A DNA stretch of 64,000 nucleotides, taken from Mesonia maritima. GTDB taxonomy: Bacteria > Bacteroidota > Bacteroidia > Flavobacteriales > Flavobacteriaceae. Shown here piece after piece: positions 52,370 to 61,147 of this stretch. Location: NCBI RefSeq assembly GCF_042433895.1, contig NZ_JBHLUA010000012.1, positions 496,001 through 560,000 of the forward strand, read 5' to 3'. The number at the start of each line of letters is the position of its first letter. Position 1 is the stretch's first letter. The notes beneath the pieces are model-generated. The model was not told the DNA's origin, did no database searches, and worked only from the letters and a program-made list of their open reading frames with translations. The position numbers and the translations under genes are program-made.

Positions 52370-54061
52370 ATGCGCTGGACTCTAAAACCTAAACCCGATT
52401 CAGAAAAAGTAACTCAACTTCAAAAGAGTTTAGGCGTAGAAAAAGCAATTGCCAGTTTATTGGTTCAACGTGGAATCGAAACTTTCGAAGAAGCAAAAAA
52501 ATTCTTTCGTCCCAATTTAGAAGATTTACACGACCCATTCTTGATGAAAGATTTAGCTGAAGCCGTTAATAGAATAGAAAAAGCGATTTCAACGCAAGAA
52601 AATATTTTAGTCTATGGCGATTATGATGTGGACGGAACCACAAGTGTCGCTTTAATGAGTTCCTATTTAAAAACACGAACGCCACAAATCGCCACTTATA
52701 TTCCTGATCGTTATGCTGAAGGTTACGGAATTTCTTTTGCTGGAATAGATTACGCAGCAGATAACGATATTTCACTCATTATTGCCTTGGACTGCGGAAT
52801 AAAAGCAACCGAAAAAGTCGCTTATGCTAAAGAAAAAGGAATCGATTTTATCATTTGCGATCATCACCGACCTGGAAAAGAAATTCCAAAAGCTTTTGCC
52901 GTTTTAGACCCAAAACGGGAAGATTGCGAATATCCTTATAAAGAATTATGCGGTTGCGGAGTTGGTTTTAAATTAATTCAAGGAATCGAGCAAAAACGTG
53001 GAAATTCCGTAGAAACCTTACTTCCGTATTTAGATTTAGTCGCCACTGCAATTGGTGCCGATATTGTTCCCATAACCGGTGAAAATCGAGTATTAGCTTA
53101 CCACGGTTTACACGTAATTAATACGCTTCCGCGGAAAGGATTTCAGGCAATTTTAAATCAAGTAAAAAAAGAAATGCTTACGATAACCGATGTAGTTTTT
53201 ATCATCGCACCACGTATAAACGCCGCTGGAAGAATGAAACATGGTTTACATGCCGTACAATTATTAACCGAAGAAAACGACAACCTCGCTCAAGAATACG
53301 CAAGTGAAATTGAAGAATTTAATGGTGCAAGACGCGATACCGATAAACTCATTACCGAAGAAGCACTCGCGAATATCGAAAATGCCAATGAGCAAAAACG
53401 CTCCACAACCGTTGTGTATCAAGAAAATTGGCATAAAGGAGTTATCGGGATTGTAGCTTCTCGTCTTACCGAAACCTATTACCGACCAACCTTGGTATTT
53501 ACCAAAAGCGGCGAAAAATTGGCAGCTTCAGCACGTTCTGTAAAAGGTTTCGATGTTTATAATGCACTCGAAGCTTGTGCCGATTATATCGAGCAATTCG
53601 GTGGTCACAAATACGCTGCCGGACTCACGCTGCACGAAGATCAATACGAAAATTTCAAACAAAAGTTTGAAGAAGTGGTCGCCGCCACAATCGATAAAAA
53701 TTTACTAACCCCCGAAATTCCAGTAGATGCGGAATTAGATTTAAACGAAATCACTCCAAAATTTTATCGCATTTTAAAACAATTTGCTCCCTTCGGACCC
53801 GGAAATATGACCCCAATTTTTTTAACCGAAAACTTAACCGATACCGGTTTTGCAAAAGCGGTCGGGCAAGAAAATAAACATCTAAAATGTACTGTTCAGC
53901 AACTTCCCGATAAAAATTTTATCGGTGCGATTGGGTTTAATCTAGGAGAAAAACTAGATGTTGTGATGGAAAAAAAATCGTTCAGCGCCGTTTATTCTAT
54001 CGATGAAAATGAATGGAATGGAAATGTTTCCCTTCAACTTAAACTCCGTGATATTCGCTAA
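52370..54061 (+). CDS. recJ: Single-stranded-DNA exonuclease RecJ
   Basis: A 5'-3' ssDNA exonuclease for recombination and repair. The 563-aa protein has the DHH phosphoesterase motifs LVYGDYDVDGTTS, LDCGIKA and ICDHHRPGKE, the DHHA1 region GGHKYAAGLTLH, and the C-terminal OB part. I take the ATG at 52370 (MRWTLKPKP), 4 nt after the ATPase stop; an upstream in-frame ATG lies inside that gene. Confidence 0.95.
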   Translation: MRWTLKPKPDSEKVTQLQKSLGVEKAIASLLVQRGIETFEEAKKFFRPNLEDLHDPFLMKDLAEAVNRIEKAISTQENILVYGDYDVDGTTSVALMSSYLKTRTPQIATYIPDRYAEGYGISFAGIDYAADNDISLIIALDCGIKATEKVAYAKEKGIDFIICDHHRPGKEIPKAFAVLDPKREDCEYPYKELCGCGVGFKLIQGIEQKRGNSVETLLPYLDLVATAIGADIVPITGENRVLAYHGLHVINTLPRKGFQAILNQVKKEMLTITDVVFIIAPRINAAGRMKHGLHAVQLLTEENDNLAQEYASEIEEFNGARRDTDKLITEEALANIENANEQKRSTTVVYQENWHKGVIGIVASRLTETYYRPTLVFTKSGEKLAASARSVKGFDVYNALEACADYIEQFGGHKYAAGLTLHEDQYENFKQKFEEVVAATIDKNLLTPEIPVDAELDLNEITPKFYRILKQFAPFGPGNMTPIFLTENLTDTGFAKAVGQENKHLKCTVQQLPDKNFIGAIGFNLGEKLDVVMEKKSFSAVYSIDENEWNGNVSLQLKLRDIR

Positions 54062-54192
54062 TTTAATTGGCGCCGCCAAAGGGTAAAATATTTTGAGATT
54101 TAAGTTGAAATTGAAATTTTTTTTACCAGATACATCTTGGACTCAGCTTGAAGTTGTTTACTCTGGCAAAACCTTTCGCTTTATCAAGCTCA

Positions 54193-54270
54193 GGTCGGGC
54201 TATTCACTTCAATCTTTTTTATTTTTAAAAGCCAAAAATAAAAAAGGATTTCCGCTGCTATCCCTTTTGC
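54193..54270 (+). repeat. Dispersed intergenic element, copy A
   Basis: The element begins with GGTCGGGCTATTCAC at 54193 and ends with TATCCC at 54259-54264. Perfect 12-nt arms TTTTTTATTTTT (54215-54226) and AAAAATAAAAAA (54234-54245) form its core. A related copy on the other strand lies at 56706-56800. Between recJ and a small membrane protein gene. Confidence 0.65.
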
Positions 54271-54332
54271 AAAAAAGCAGGTTTGTGATAAGATTTTAAT
54301 TTTCTTATTTTTAAAAATCTAAACCTTTACTG

Positions 54333-54536
54333 ATGAAATATATATCTACTTTAACCAATAAACGATTTTTACCCTTACATAATTTTTTAGCAATTTTAGG
54401 AATGGCGGTTTTTGGAATTATAGCGATACATTTTAATTGGCTTGAGGATTATAAAGCATTTATCTTAATTCCATTAATGTGCGCTTTTTTTATTGGGAAA
54501 TATATTGGCGGAAAAGAACAACAAAAAGAAAGCTGA
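54333..54536 (+). CDS. Small membrane protein, 67 aa
   Basis: A 67-aa protein with two membrane segments (FLAILGMAVFGIIAIHF and AFILIPLMCAFFIGKYIGG) and a charged tail (KEQQKES). No family recognised. It lies just downstream of the repeat copy A. Confidence 0.6.
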   Translation: MKYISTLTNKRFLPLHNFLAILGMAVFGIIAIHFNWLEDYKAFILIPLMCAFFIGKYIGGKEQQKES

Positions 54537-54566
54537 TTTTTGTTTAGAACTATTCTAAATAATTAA

Positions 54567-54574
54567 TATCTTTG
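54567..54574 (+). promoter_or_regulatory. Putative -7 box
   Basis: TATCTTTG lies 20 nt before the ATG of the 112-aa gene; a TTG 24 nt upstream may serve as -33. Confidence 0.5.
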
Positions 54575-54594
54575 ATGGTAAATTAAAACCATTG

Positions 54595-54933
54595 ATGGAA
54601 GACATTGCTTTTATTTACCGTAATAATTTTGGATTAGCTTTTTTTTGGAAAAACAAACGAGATAAAATCCAGGTAGTATTTCGAAATACCGGATTTTATT
54701 TAAGTCTTCAAGAATTAAAAGATTTTCAAAATAATGTTTTAGAAACAGTAAATCAGCAATGTTGTGCGAACTGTAAAACTTCAAGGAAATGTCGTTCGCT
54801 ATTATTAAAAACCCCTTCACGAAAAATAGATTTAGCAGTTAATCGAGAAGAACTCGAAGAAATAAACGAACTTTTAGGTGGAACAATTTTTAAACTCGAA
54901 AAACGTAATTACTTAAAAAATTGTGCGAATTAA
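54595..54933 (+). CDS. Cys-rich small protein, DUF6686-like
   Basis: A 112-aa soluble protein. A cysteine cluster (CCANCKTSRKC near residues 59-69) could bind a metal. The order of segments (IAFIYRNNFGLAFFW, QVVFRNTGFYLSLQELKDFQ, IDLAVNREELEEINELL) resembles the DUF6686 proteins of Bacteroidota, but the N-terminal cysteines of that family are missing here. Function unknown. A preceding in-frame TTG is less likely as start. Confidence 0.6.
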   Translation: MEDIAFIYRNNFGLAFFWKNKRDKIQVVFRNTGFYLSLQELKDFQNNVLETVNQQCCANCKTSRKCRSLLLKTPSRKIDLAVNREELEEINELLGGTIFKLEKRNYLKNCAN

Positions 54934-55076
54934 TATTCTAGTAACTATTTAAAGCAGATGGTTTTCAATTTGCTATATTAAATTTTAACATATAAAATAT
55001 AGTTTTGAATTTCAATAAATTATATATATTTACTTAATATTAATTTTCTTAAAGTCACCTTAAAATTTTAATTATA

Positions 55077-55841
55077 ATGAAGCAAATCTTTTTTAATGCT
55101 AGATTCATTTTTCTAGTTTTTTCTATTGTTTTATTGGTTGGTTGCACTACAGATGATTCACAACCAGAAGTTTCCCGAAACCACTCACCCCGAAACTACC
55201 CACCAGAAGCCTTCAGTTTAGTTTCTGCTGCATCCGGTGCAACAGATGTGGAGTTGAGGCCTAGTTTTATATGGGAATCAGCTATTGACTCTGATAGTGA
55301 AAATGTGGTGTATAATCTTTATGTAGGAAAATCTAATCCACCTACTACAAAGATAGGCGAAGATATCGCTACCACCTCATTTACATTACAAGAAGATTTA
55401 TATTTCAACACTAAATATTATTGGAAAGTTATAGCAAAAGATAGTGATGGAAATAGTACTTCAAGTCCTGTAGCATATTTTACTACACGTCAAGGATCGC
55501 GCGAGGAAGTAATAGAAGGGAAATGGTTTATTACTGCTTGGATATTATACGAAGACGAGGAGCAAACCTCGTTGAGTGAGTGTGATAAATATAGTTATTT
55601 TCAATTTTCAAATCCAGAAGATGAATCCGGAACCCATATTTACTACGTTAAAAATAATAAGGGTGATTGCATTGAAGATGTAAACACTTCATTTTATTAT
55701 TCCTTTGAAGGAGATGACCAACTTGTGATGGGATTTGAGGATGAAACATATTCTTATGATATACTTCTTTTAAATGAGCGAGAGCTGGTTATTTCACTAG
55801 ATGATCCAGAACAAATACTGGTTTTAAGAAAAGAATTATAG
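55077..55841 (+). CDS. Lipoprotein with FnIII-like and lipocalin-like domains
   Basis: A 254-aa exported lipoprotein (lipobox SIVLLVGCTTD). At about 45-140 a fibronectin III-like domain is visible (ATDVELRPSFIWESAID, YNLYVGKSNPP, NTKYYWKVIAKDSDGN). A C-terminal lipocalin-like beta barrel follows (IEGKWFITAWILYED, YYSFEGDDQLVMGFED, ELVISLDD). Such lipoproteins are common in Bacteroidota and may bind sugars or proteins. It ends at a strong bidirectional terminator. Confidence 0.78.
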   Translation: MKQIFFNARFIFLVFSIVLLVGCTTDDSQPEVSRNHSPRNYPPEAFSLVSAASGATDVELRPSFIWESAIDSDSENVVYNLYVGKSNPPTTKIGEDIATTSFTLQEDLYFNTKYYWKVIAKDSDGNSTSSPVAYFTTRQGSREEVIEGKWFITAWILYEDEEQTSLSECDKYSYFQFSNPEDESGTHIYYVKNNKGDCIEDVNTSFYYSFEGDDQLVMGFEDETYSYDILLLNERELVISLDDPEQILVLRKEL

Positions 55842-55856
55842 TATTAAAATAAATTG

Positions 55857-55902
55857 ATAAAAGAGAAAAGACCAATTATATAATTGGTCTTTTCTCTTTT
55901 AT
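55857..55902. terminator. Bidirectional terminator, perfect 46-nt palindrome
   Basis: Arms of 23 nt match exactly (stem ending in ACCAATTAT / ATAATTGGT) with A-rich and T-rich flanks, between the lipoprotein gene and convergent lpxH. Confidence 0.9.
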
Positions 55903-55908
55903 ATTGAT

Positions 55909-56661
55909 TCAGTATTCTTCTAAACTAAAATTTTCACCATTGAAAACACCGTAGGTATAATGTGAAATCCAATCGCCTAAATTAAAATAGGTAGAATTTT
56001 TACCAACTTCAATTTTCATGGGCAAATGTCGATGCCCAAACACAAAATAATCGTAGTGTTTTGTTTCTAATTTTCGTTTCGCGTATTGTGCGAGCCATTC
56101 ATTTTCTTCACCTAAAAATTTAGCATCTTCGTCGCCGGAAATCAGTTTGTTTTTTACCGATAAATGTTTAGCCAATGGAACGCCAATATCGGGATGCAAC
56201 CAACGGTATAACCATTTTGAAAACGGATTGGTAAAAACTTTTTTCATCCGTTTATACCCTTTATCGCCGGGACCTAAACCATCGCCGTGACCGATTAGAA
56301 ATTTCTTTTCATTAAAAGTAAATTCTTGCGGTTTGTGATAAACAGGAATATTCAGCTCTTTTTCAAAATAATCGTCCATCCATAAATCATGGTTTCCTAC
56401 AAAAAAATAAATTGGGATTCCGCTGTCTTTTATTTCGGCGATTTTTCCTAAAACGCGAACAAATCCTTTAGGAACTACGTGTTTATATTCAAACCAAAAA
56501 TCGAATAAATCGCCTAAAAGGAAAATTGCGGCGGCGTCTTGTTGCACTTCATCGAGCCATTTTACAAATTTTTCTTCACGCGGTTTGCTTAAAGCATTTG
56601 TTGGTGCGCCTAAATGATTATCGCTAGAGAAATAGACTTTTTTTCCAGATGGAATTTGCAT
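55909..56661 (-). CDS. lpxH: UDP-2,3-diacylglucosamine diphosphatase
   Basis: A calcineurin-like phosphoesterase that releases UMP to give lipid X in lipid A biosynthesis. The 250-aa protein shows the metal-site series SSDNHLGA, LLGDLFDFWF, VGNHDLWM, IGHGDGLGPG and FGHRHLPM. The Asn in SDNHLG replaces the usual D-H-H-L-G spelling, as in other Bacteroidota. Membrane-associated enzymes of this family often have a hydrophobic C-terminal region. Confidence 0.9.
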   Translation of the reverse strand: MQIPSGKKVYFSSDNHLGAPTNALSKPREEKFVKWLDEVQQDAAAIFLLGDLFDFWFEYKHVVPKGFVRVLGKIAEIKDSGIPIYFFVGNHDLWMDDYFEKELNIPVYHKPQEFTFNEKKFLIGHGDGLGPGDKGYKRMKKVFTNPFSKWLYRWLHPDIGVPLAKHLSVKNKLISGDEDAKFLGEENEWLAQYAKRKLETKHYDYFVFGHRHLPMKIEVGKNSTYFNLGDWISHYTYGVFNGENFSLEEY

Positions 56662-56705
56662 AAACTAATTTATAAAATCAAATATAATTATTTCTGCGGA
56701 AGGAT

Positions 56706-56800
56706 TTGCGTTAGGGATTGAACGCTTGTTTGAGCTCTTTTTTAATTTCTGCTTTAACTGAAATTTAAAAAAGCGAGTTGTGAAAGCCCGACCCGAAAGG
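56706..56800 (-). repeat. Dispersed intergenic element, copy B
   Basis: On the minus strand it begins with GGTCGGGCTTTCAC (GCCCGACC at 56786-56793 on the plus strand) and ends with CAATCCCTAACGC (AGGGAT at 56713-56718). Its core has inverted arms around CTCTTTTTTAATTTC (56735-56749) and its near complement (56760-56777). The ends match copy A. Confidence 0.65.
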
Positions 56801-56808
56801 GAAACGCC

Positions 56809-57258
56809 TTAATTATCACTAGCGTACCATTCAGCAAAACTGGTTTCTGTTTCTTGAAGTTTTAAAGAATGAAGTTGAATATTTTTGGGCAATCGGGTTT
56901 TTATTTTTTCTGAAAAATCGATCACCATTTGTTCGCTCGTAGGCTGATAATCTACCAAAATCACGTTATGGCCCCGTTTTTCAAGTTCATTGGCAAGTTC
57001 TACATGCGGTGTGTTTTTATTGAAAACCGTGGCGTGATCGAATTTATCGACAATTTCTTCTTTTACAATTTTTTTGAGATCTCCAAAATCGATAACCATT
57101 CCGAATTTTACGTTATCGCTATCTTTAATGGGTTTCCCGATAACGGTTACGCTAAGTTTGTAGCTATGGCCGTGAACATTTCTGCATTTTCCGTCGTAGC
57201 CGTAAAGCGCGTGACCGGTTTCAAAATTAAATTGTTTGGTGATGCGAATATTGCTCAT
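56809..57258 (-). CDS. queD: 6-carboxytetrahydropterin synthase (QueD)
   Basis: A zinc enzyme of queuosine biosynthesis related to 6-pyruvoyltetrahydropterin synthase. The 149-aa protein has the zinc His set (NFETGHALYGYDGKCRNVHGHSY) with the catalytic Cys just before the HGH, and the downstream residues DFGDLKKIV, FDHATVFN and LQETETSFAEWYA. The start ATG overlaps a 31-codon ORF (TAATG), so translation may be coupled. No other queuosine genes lie in the window. Confidence 0.93.
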   Translation of the reverse strand: MSNIRITKQFNFETGHALYGYDGKCRNVHGHSYKLSVTVIGKPIKDSDNVKFGMVIDFGDLKKIVKEEIVDKFDHATVFNKNTPHVELANELEKRGHNVILVDYQPTSEQMVIDFSEKIKTRLPKNIQLHSLKLQETETSFAEWYASDN

Positions 57259-57353
57259 TATTTTTTTAATTTTTTATACAAAACCACGGCTATGAGTACC
57301 ACAGCGAGGACTAAAAATAATCCCGGGCCGCTTAAAAATTTTAATATATCCAC
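57258..57353 (-). CDS. 31-aa membrane microprotein upstream of queD
   Basis: A GTG-started ORF encodes MDILKFLSGPGLFLVLAVVL followed by a basic end (YKKLKK), one hydrophobic segment of about 17 residues. Its stop overlaps the queD ATG. A TAACTTTG box 27 nt upstream of its start (57380-57387) places both ORFs on one transcript. It may be a real short protein or just a leader peptide. Confidence 0.45.
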   Translation of the reverse strand: MDILKFLSGPGLFLVLAVVLIAVVLYKKLKK

Positions 57354-57379
57354 TTTTCTGATGTTTTAAAAATCTGTTG

Positions 57380-57387
57380 CAAAGTTA
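57380..57387 (-). promoter_or_regulatory. Putative -7 box of the queD transcript
   Basis: The minus strand reads TAACTTTG, upstream of the 31-codon ORF and queD. Confidence 0.45.
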
Positions 57388-57482
57388 CACATTAAAGTTT
57401 AGTTGAATGTATTTTCGATAGTGATGAAAATTTATAAAATTATTTTTAAAACCTGTTTTTTATTTGGATTTAAAGACTAAAT

Positions 57483-58148
57483 TTGCCGCGCTTTTTTAAT
57501 GATAAAGTGGATAGTTTAGAACTTTTCGAACAGCTCGATTTCAAGGTAAACGAGCAGTACGAGCAGATTATTGAAAATCTGTCTGCACAAAAATTTTCGA
57601 TTGTAGATGAATTTTTTTCTTCGGAAGAAGTTGATTTATTACGCGCAACGCTACTGGATAAATACGAAGAAGATCGTTTTAAAAAATCTGCGATTGGAAA
57701 TAAAGTAAATGAATCGATAGAAAAATCGATTCGTGGCGATTTTATTTTATGGATAAATGAAGCTGAACAGAGTGAATTGGAAAAGCTTTTCTTCAATAAA
57801 ATAAACGATTTGGTAGCGTATTTAAACAGAACCTGTTTTATGGGAATTTTGCATAAAGAATTCCATTATGCAGTTTATCCAGAAGGTACGTTTTACAAAC
57901 GCCATTTAGATACGTTTCAAAATGATGGAAGAAGAAAACTTTCTATAGTTTGTTATTTAAACGATGAATGTTGGCAAAAAAGCAACGGTGGCGAATTGGT
58001 AATTTACAAAGAAAATGAAACTGAAGAAGTTATTTATCCGCTACCGGGAAGAGTTGTTATTTTTGAAAGTCAGTTTTTAGAGCACGAAGTAAAACCGGTT
58101 AAAAAAGATCGGCGATTAAGTATTACTGGTTGGTTAAAAACGCGCTAG
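57483..58148 (+). CDS. 2OG-Fe(II) oxygenase
   Basis: A 2-oxoglutarate/iron-dependent dioxygenase of the prolyl 4-hydroxylase-like type, 221 aa. The iron triad is visible: HxD in YKRHLDTF, the distal His in FLEHEVKPV, with the 2-oxoglutarate Arg in KDRRLSITGWLK. The substrate is unknown. The TTG start at 57483 overlaps a possible -7 box (TAAATTTG, 57478-57485); if that box is used, translation would begin at the in-frame GTG at 57507. It overlaps the convergent small protein gene by 4 nt. Confidence 0.85.
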   Translation: MPRFFNDKVDSLELFEQLDFKVNEQYEQIIENLSAQKFSIVDEFFSSEEVDLLRATLLDKYEEDRFKKSAIGNKVNESIEKSIRGDFILWINEAEQSELEKLFFNKINDLVAYLNRTCFMGILHKEFHYAVYPEGTFYKRHLDTFQNDGRRKLSIVCYLNDECWQKSNGGELVIYKENETEEVIYPLPGRVVIFESQFLEHEVKPVKKDRRLSITGWLKTR

Positions 58149-58363
58149 TTTTCTTTTTGCCGTTGATATTCTTCAAAATGCTTTTTACGTTCTCGTTTTT
58201 TATGTCTTCCATACATAAGTACAATTATAGCAAGAATTAGCACAATTGTAATGTAACCCCAATTGGCGATTATAAAATCTTGAAATGAATAAATGCCATA
58301 TTCTTGGTCTGGTTCAGTTTGTGCTGGCTGTGGAATTTCGGTTTGAAGTAATGCTGAAAACAT
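58145..58363 (-). CDS. Small membrane protein, 72 aa
   Basis: A 72-aa protein with a Pro/Gln-rich N-terminus (QTEIPQPAQTEPDQ), one membrane segment (WGYITIVLILAIIVLMYG) and a Lys/Arg-rich cytosolic tail (RHKKRERKKHFEEYQRQKEN). The ATG at 58363 is chosen over one at 58408 because the extra residues look unlike coding sequence. Unknown function. Confidence 0.6.
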   Translation of the reverse strand: MFSALLQTEIPQPAQTEPDQEYGIYSFQDFIIANWGYITIVLILAIIVLMYGRHKKRERKKHFEEYQRQKEN

Positions 58364-58460
58364 ACCTGTTGGTTTTAACTTAAAAGATAACCTTAATTTT
58401 AAAAACAACAGGTATTTTCAGAGATTTTTAACTCAAAAATTTATTCAAACTTCTGATTTT

Positions 58461-59924
58461 CTATAAGTTATTGATGTAACTTCCGTACAAATCTCTAAAT
58501 TGTAAACCTTCATTAAAACGATGTTTGCTTAATTTATTAAAAGCTGCCAATCCCCAGAGTGCGAATTCCATTACAAAATAACGTTCGTTTTCACTTAAAT
58601 CGGGTTGATATTTTTCCACTAAATTTCTAAGAGGTTCTATTTCGTCGAGTGTTTTTTTGTATTCTTTTTCCGTTAAATTATCGGCTAATTCTACGCCGCT
58701 AGACTCAAAAAACCATGCGGTAATTTCATCATACGGATTTTCTTCGTTTTCTTTCTGAAGTTTTTCAATCTTCGGAAATAACTGCGGAAAGATAGTTTTC
58801 ACCGAATTTTCAATCAGTTGTTGCGCTACAAAAGCCGCACCTTCTTGTTCCCCTTCATAAAGCAATTCAACTTTTCCGGTAATCGACGGGATTACGCCCA
58901 TAAAATCGCCAAACCGAAGTATCGTATTTTCATCGCCATTTTGTAAAGCTCTACGTTCGGCAGTGCTTAATAAATTTTGAAAAGCGGTAATACTCATTCG
59001 CGCACTAATTCCACTTTTAATATCTACATATTCACTTTCTCGCGCTTCAAAACTTATTTGTTCCAGTAAATCTTTTGCCAATTCTGGAACTTTTACGTGA
59101 TTTTTTTGTTCGGCTTCTAAATTTGCCTCTTGTTCGGTAATGGTTTTAGCAATTTCAATTGAAGTAGGATAGTGGGTTAAAATTTGCGACCCAATTCTAT
59201 CTTTTAAAGGCGTAACAATGCTTCCGCGATTGGTGTAATCTTCAGGATTTGCGGTAAAAATAAATTGTAAATCAAGCGGCATTCGTAATTTAAAACCACG
59301 AATTTGAATGTCACCTTCTTGTAAAATATTGAATAATGCCACTTGAATTCGAGCTTGTAAATCGGGTAATTCATTAATGACGAAAATACAGCGATTTGCT
59401 CGCGGAATCATTCCAAAATGAATAACGCGATCATCTGCATAACTCAATTTTAAGTTTGCCGCTTTTATCGGGTCCACATCACCAATTAAATCGGCTACCG
59501 TAACATCTGGTGTCGCTAATTTTTCTGAAAAACGTTCGTCACGATGTAACCAAGAAATTGGTGTTTCGTCTCCTTTTTCTGCAATGAGCTCTTTTGCAAA
59601 ACGAGAAATTGGATGAAACGGATCGTCATTAATTTCTGAACCTTCCACTACAGGAATATATTCATCTAATAATTGAACCATTAAGCGTGCTAATCTGGTT
59701 TTTGCTTGTCCGCGTAAACCGAGTAAATTAATATTATGTTTCGAAAGTATAGCGCGTTCTAATTCGGGAATTACGCTGTGTTCGTAACCATGAACACCTT
59801 TAAAAACAGTTTCCTTTTTTTTAATTTTTTCAAGTAAATTTTCTCGGAGTTCTTCTTTAATTCCGCGCGATTTATAACCCGTTTTTTTGAGTTCGCCAAA
59901 GGTTTTTATATCAGTTAAATTCAT
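58461..59924 (-). CDS. MoxR/magnesium-chelatase-I-like AAA ATPase
   Basis: A 487-aa AAA+ ATPase with P-loop LLGLRGQAKTRLAR, Walker B-like CIFVINELPDLQ (Asn-Glu replaces Asp-Glu), and sensor region FIFTANPEDYTNRGSI. The head resembles chelatase subunit I and MoxR ATPases. It lies 15 nt after a VWA domain gene. Such pairs act as chaperones that insert cofactors or metal ions or assemble complexes; no client gene is visible here. Confidence 0.88.
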   Translation of the reverse strand: MNLTDIKTFGELKKTGYKSRGIKEELRENLLEKIKKKETVFKGVHGYEHSVIPELERAILSKHNINLLGLRGQAKTRLARLMVQLLDEYIPVVEGSEINDDPFHPISRFAKELIAEKGDETPISWLHRDERFSEKLATPDVTVADLIGDVDPIKAANLKLSYADDRVIHFGMIPRANRCIFVINELPDLQARIQVALFNILQEGDIQIRGFKLRMPLDLQFIFTANPEDYTNRGSIVTPLKDRIGSQILTHYPTSIEIAKTITEQEANLEAEQKNHVKVPELAKDLLEQISFEARESEYVDIKSGISARMSITAFQNLLSTAERRALQNGDENTILRFGDFMGVIPSITGKVELLYEGEQEGAAFVAQQLIENSVKTIFPQLFPKIEKLQKENEENPYDEITAWFFESSGVELADNLTEKEYKKTLDEIEPLRNLVEKYQPDLSENERYFVMEFALWGLAAFNKLSKHRFNEGLQFRDLYGSYINNL

Positions 59925-59939
59925 AGTATTTTTTCTATT

Positions 59940-61055
59940 TTATCGTATTCTTTTTTTTCGGTTGGCTTCGTAATCTTCAAAAATCATTTCTCCTAATCCA
60001 TCTAATCCGGTGTAATACGCTTTTCCTTGATTGGATTCTGAAAAATTTTCAACAAATTGTTGCAAATAAGGATCGGAAGCGATCATAAATGTGGTAATTG
60101 GAATATTTAATTTTCGTGCTTGAGCCGCCATATTGTAACATTTATGCGTAATATGCGGATCTAATCCCATTGAATTTTTGTAATACGTGCCATCGCGTAA
60201 ACGCAAGCAACTCGGTTTTCCGTCGGTAATCATAAAAATTTGTTTGTTGGCATTTCGTTTTCTTCGAAGAATATCCATCGCCAATTGCAACCCGGCGACC
60301 GTATTGGTGTGAAACGGACCGACTTGCAAATAGGGTAAATCTTTAATTTTAATGGGCCACGCATCATTTCCGAAGACAATTACATCAAGGGTGTCTTTTG
60401 GGTAGCGCGTGATTATGAGTTCTGCCAACGCCATCGCTACTTTTTTTGCCGGGGTAATTCTATCTTCACCGTACAAAATCATGCTGTGGCTAATATCGAT
60501 CATTAAGACGGTACTCATTTGCGCTTTATATTGGCTATCTTCTACAACTAAATCATCTTCAGTTAAATTGAAATTGCCAATTCCGTGGTTAATTTGCGCG
60601 TTTTTTAAACTTTCAGTCACTGAAATTTTTTCAACTGAATCGCCGTATTGATAATTTCTGAATTCACCAGTTGTATCATCAGAATTTCCTTTGATCTTGG
60701 TTTTATGATTTCCGGGATTTCCTTTGCGCATTTTTCCGAAAATTTGATTCAAAGCACGTTGACGAATAGCTTGTTCTGTTTTTGAAGTAATTGCCATGCC
60801 GCCTTTTCCGTCGGGTTTTATGCGTTCTTGAATATACCCTTTCTTCTTTAAATCTTCTATAAAATCATCAATTGTATAATCTTCGGTAGTTAATTTATAT
60901 TCTTTATCTAATTGGCGCAACCAGTCGATTGCTTCATCGAAATCGCCGGAAGTAAACGTGATTAATTCTTTAAAAATTTCAAATAATTTATCAAACGGAC
61001 TTTGGTAAGGCGCTTCATAATTTTTGAAAATAAATCCTTTGCGAACATCATTCAT
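59940..61055 (-). CDS. VWA domain protein, partner of the MoxR-like ATPase
   Basis: A 371-aa protein with a von Willebrand A domain at about 175-360. The MIDAS signature is MIDISHSM (D-x-S-x-S) and the later residues ITDGKPS fit. The N-terminal half is helical and charged. In BchD- or MoxR-associated proteins the VWA partner binds the ATPase. The gene is upstream of the ATPase with 15 nt between them, so the two form an operon. Confidence 0.88.
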   Translation of the reverse strand: MNDVRKGFIFKNYEAPYQSPFDKLFEIFKELITFTSGDFDEAIDWLRQLDKEYKLTTEDYTIDDFIEDLKKKGYIQERIKPDGKGGMAITSKTEQAIRQRALNQIFGKMRKGNPGNHKTKIKGNSDDTTGEFRNYQYGDSVEKISVTESLKNAQINHGIGNFNLTEDDLVVEDSQYKAQMSTVLMIDISHSMILYGEDRITPAKKVAMALAELIITRYPKDTLDVIVFGNDAWPIKIKDLPYLQVGPFHTNTVAGLQLAMDILRRKRNANKQIFMITDGKPSCLRLRDGTYYKNSMGLDPHITHKCYNMAAQARKLNIPITTFMIASDPYLQQFVENFSESNQGKAYYTGLDGLGEMIFEDYEANRKKRIR

Positions 61056-61147
61056 AGCATTCTCCTAAATTTATCTTTAAAAATACGGTATTTTGGAAAG
61101 ATTAGAAATGATACAGATGTTAAACTGAAACTAATGTTTAGGAAAAA

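Noticed and set aside
54093..54299. ORF of 68 codons over repeat copy A
   Set aside because: It is covered by the hairpin repeat, has low-complexity A/T content and no plausible protein features.
56929..57369. Long plus-strand ORF opposite queD
   Set aside because: It is the reverse-strand shadow of queD and its upstream ORF, with no signal of its own.
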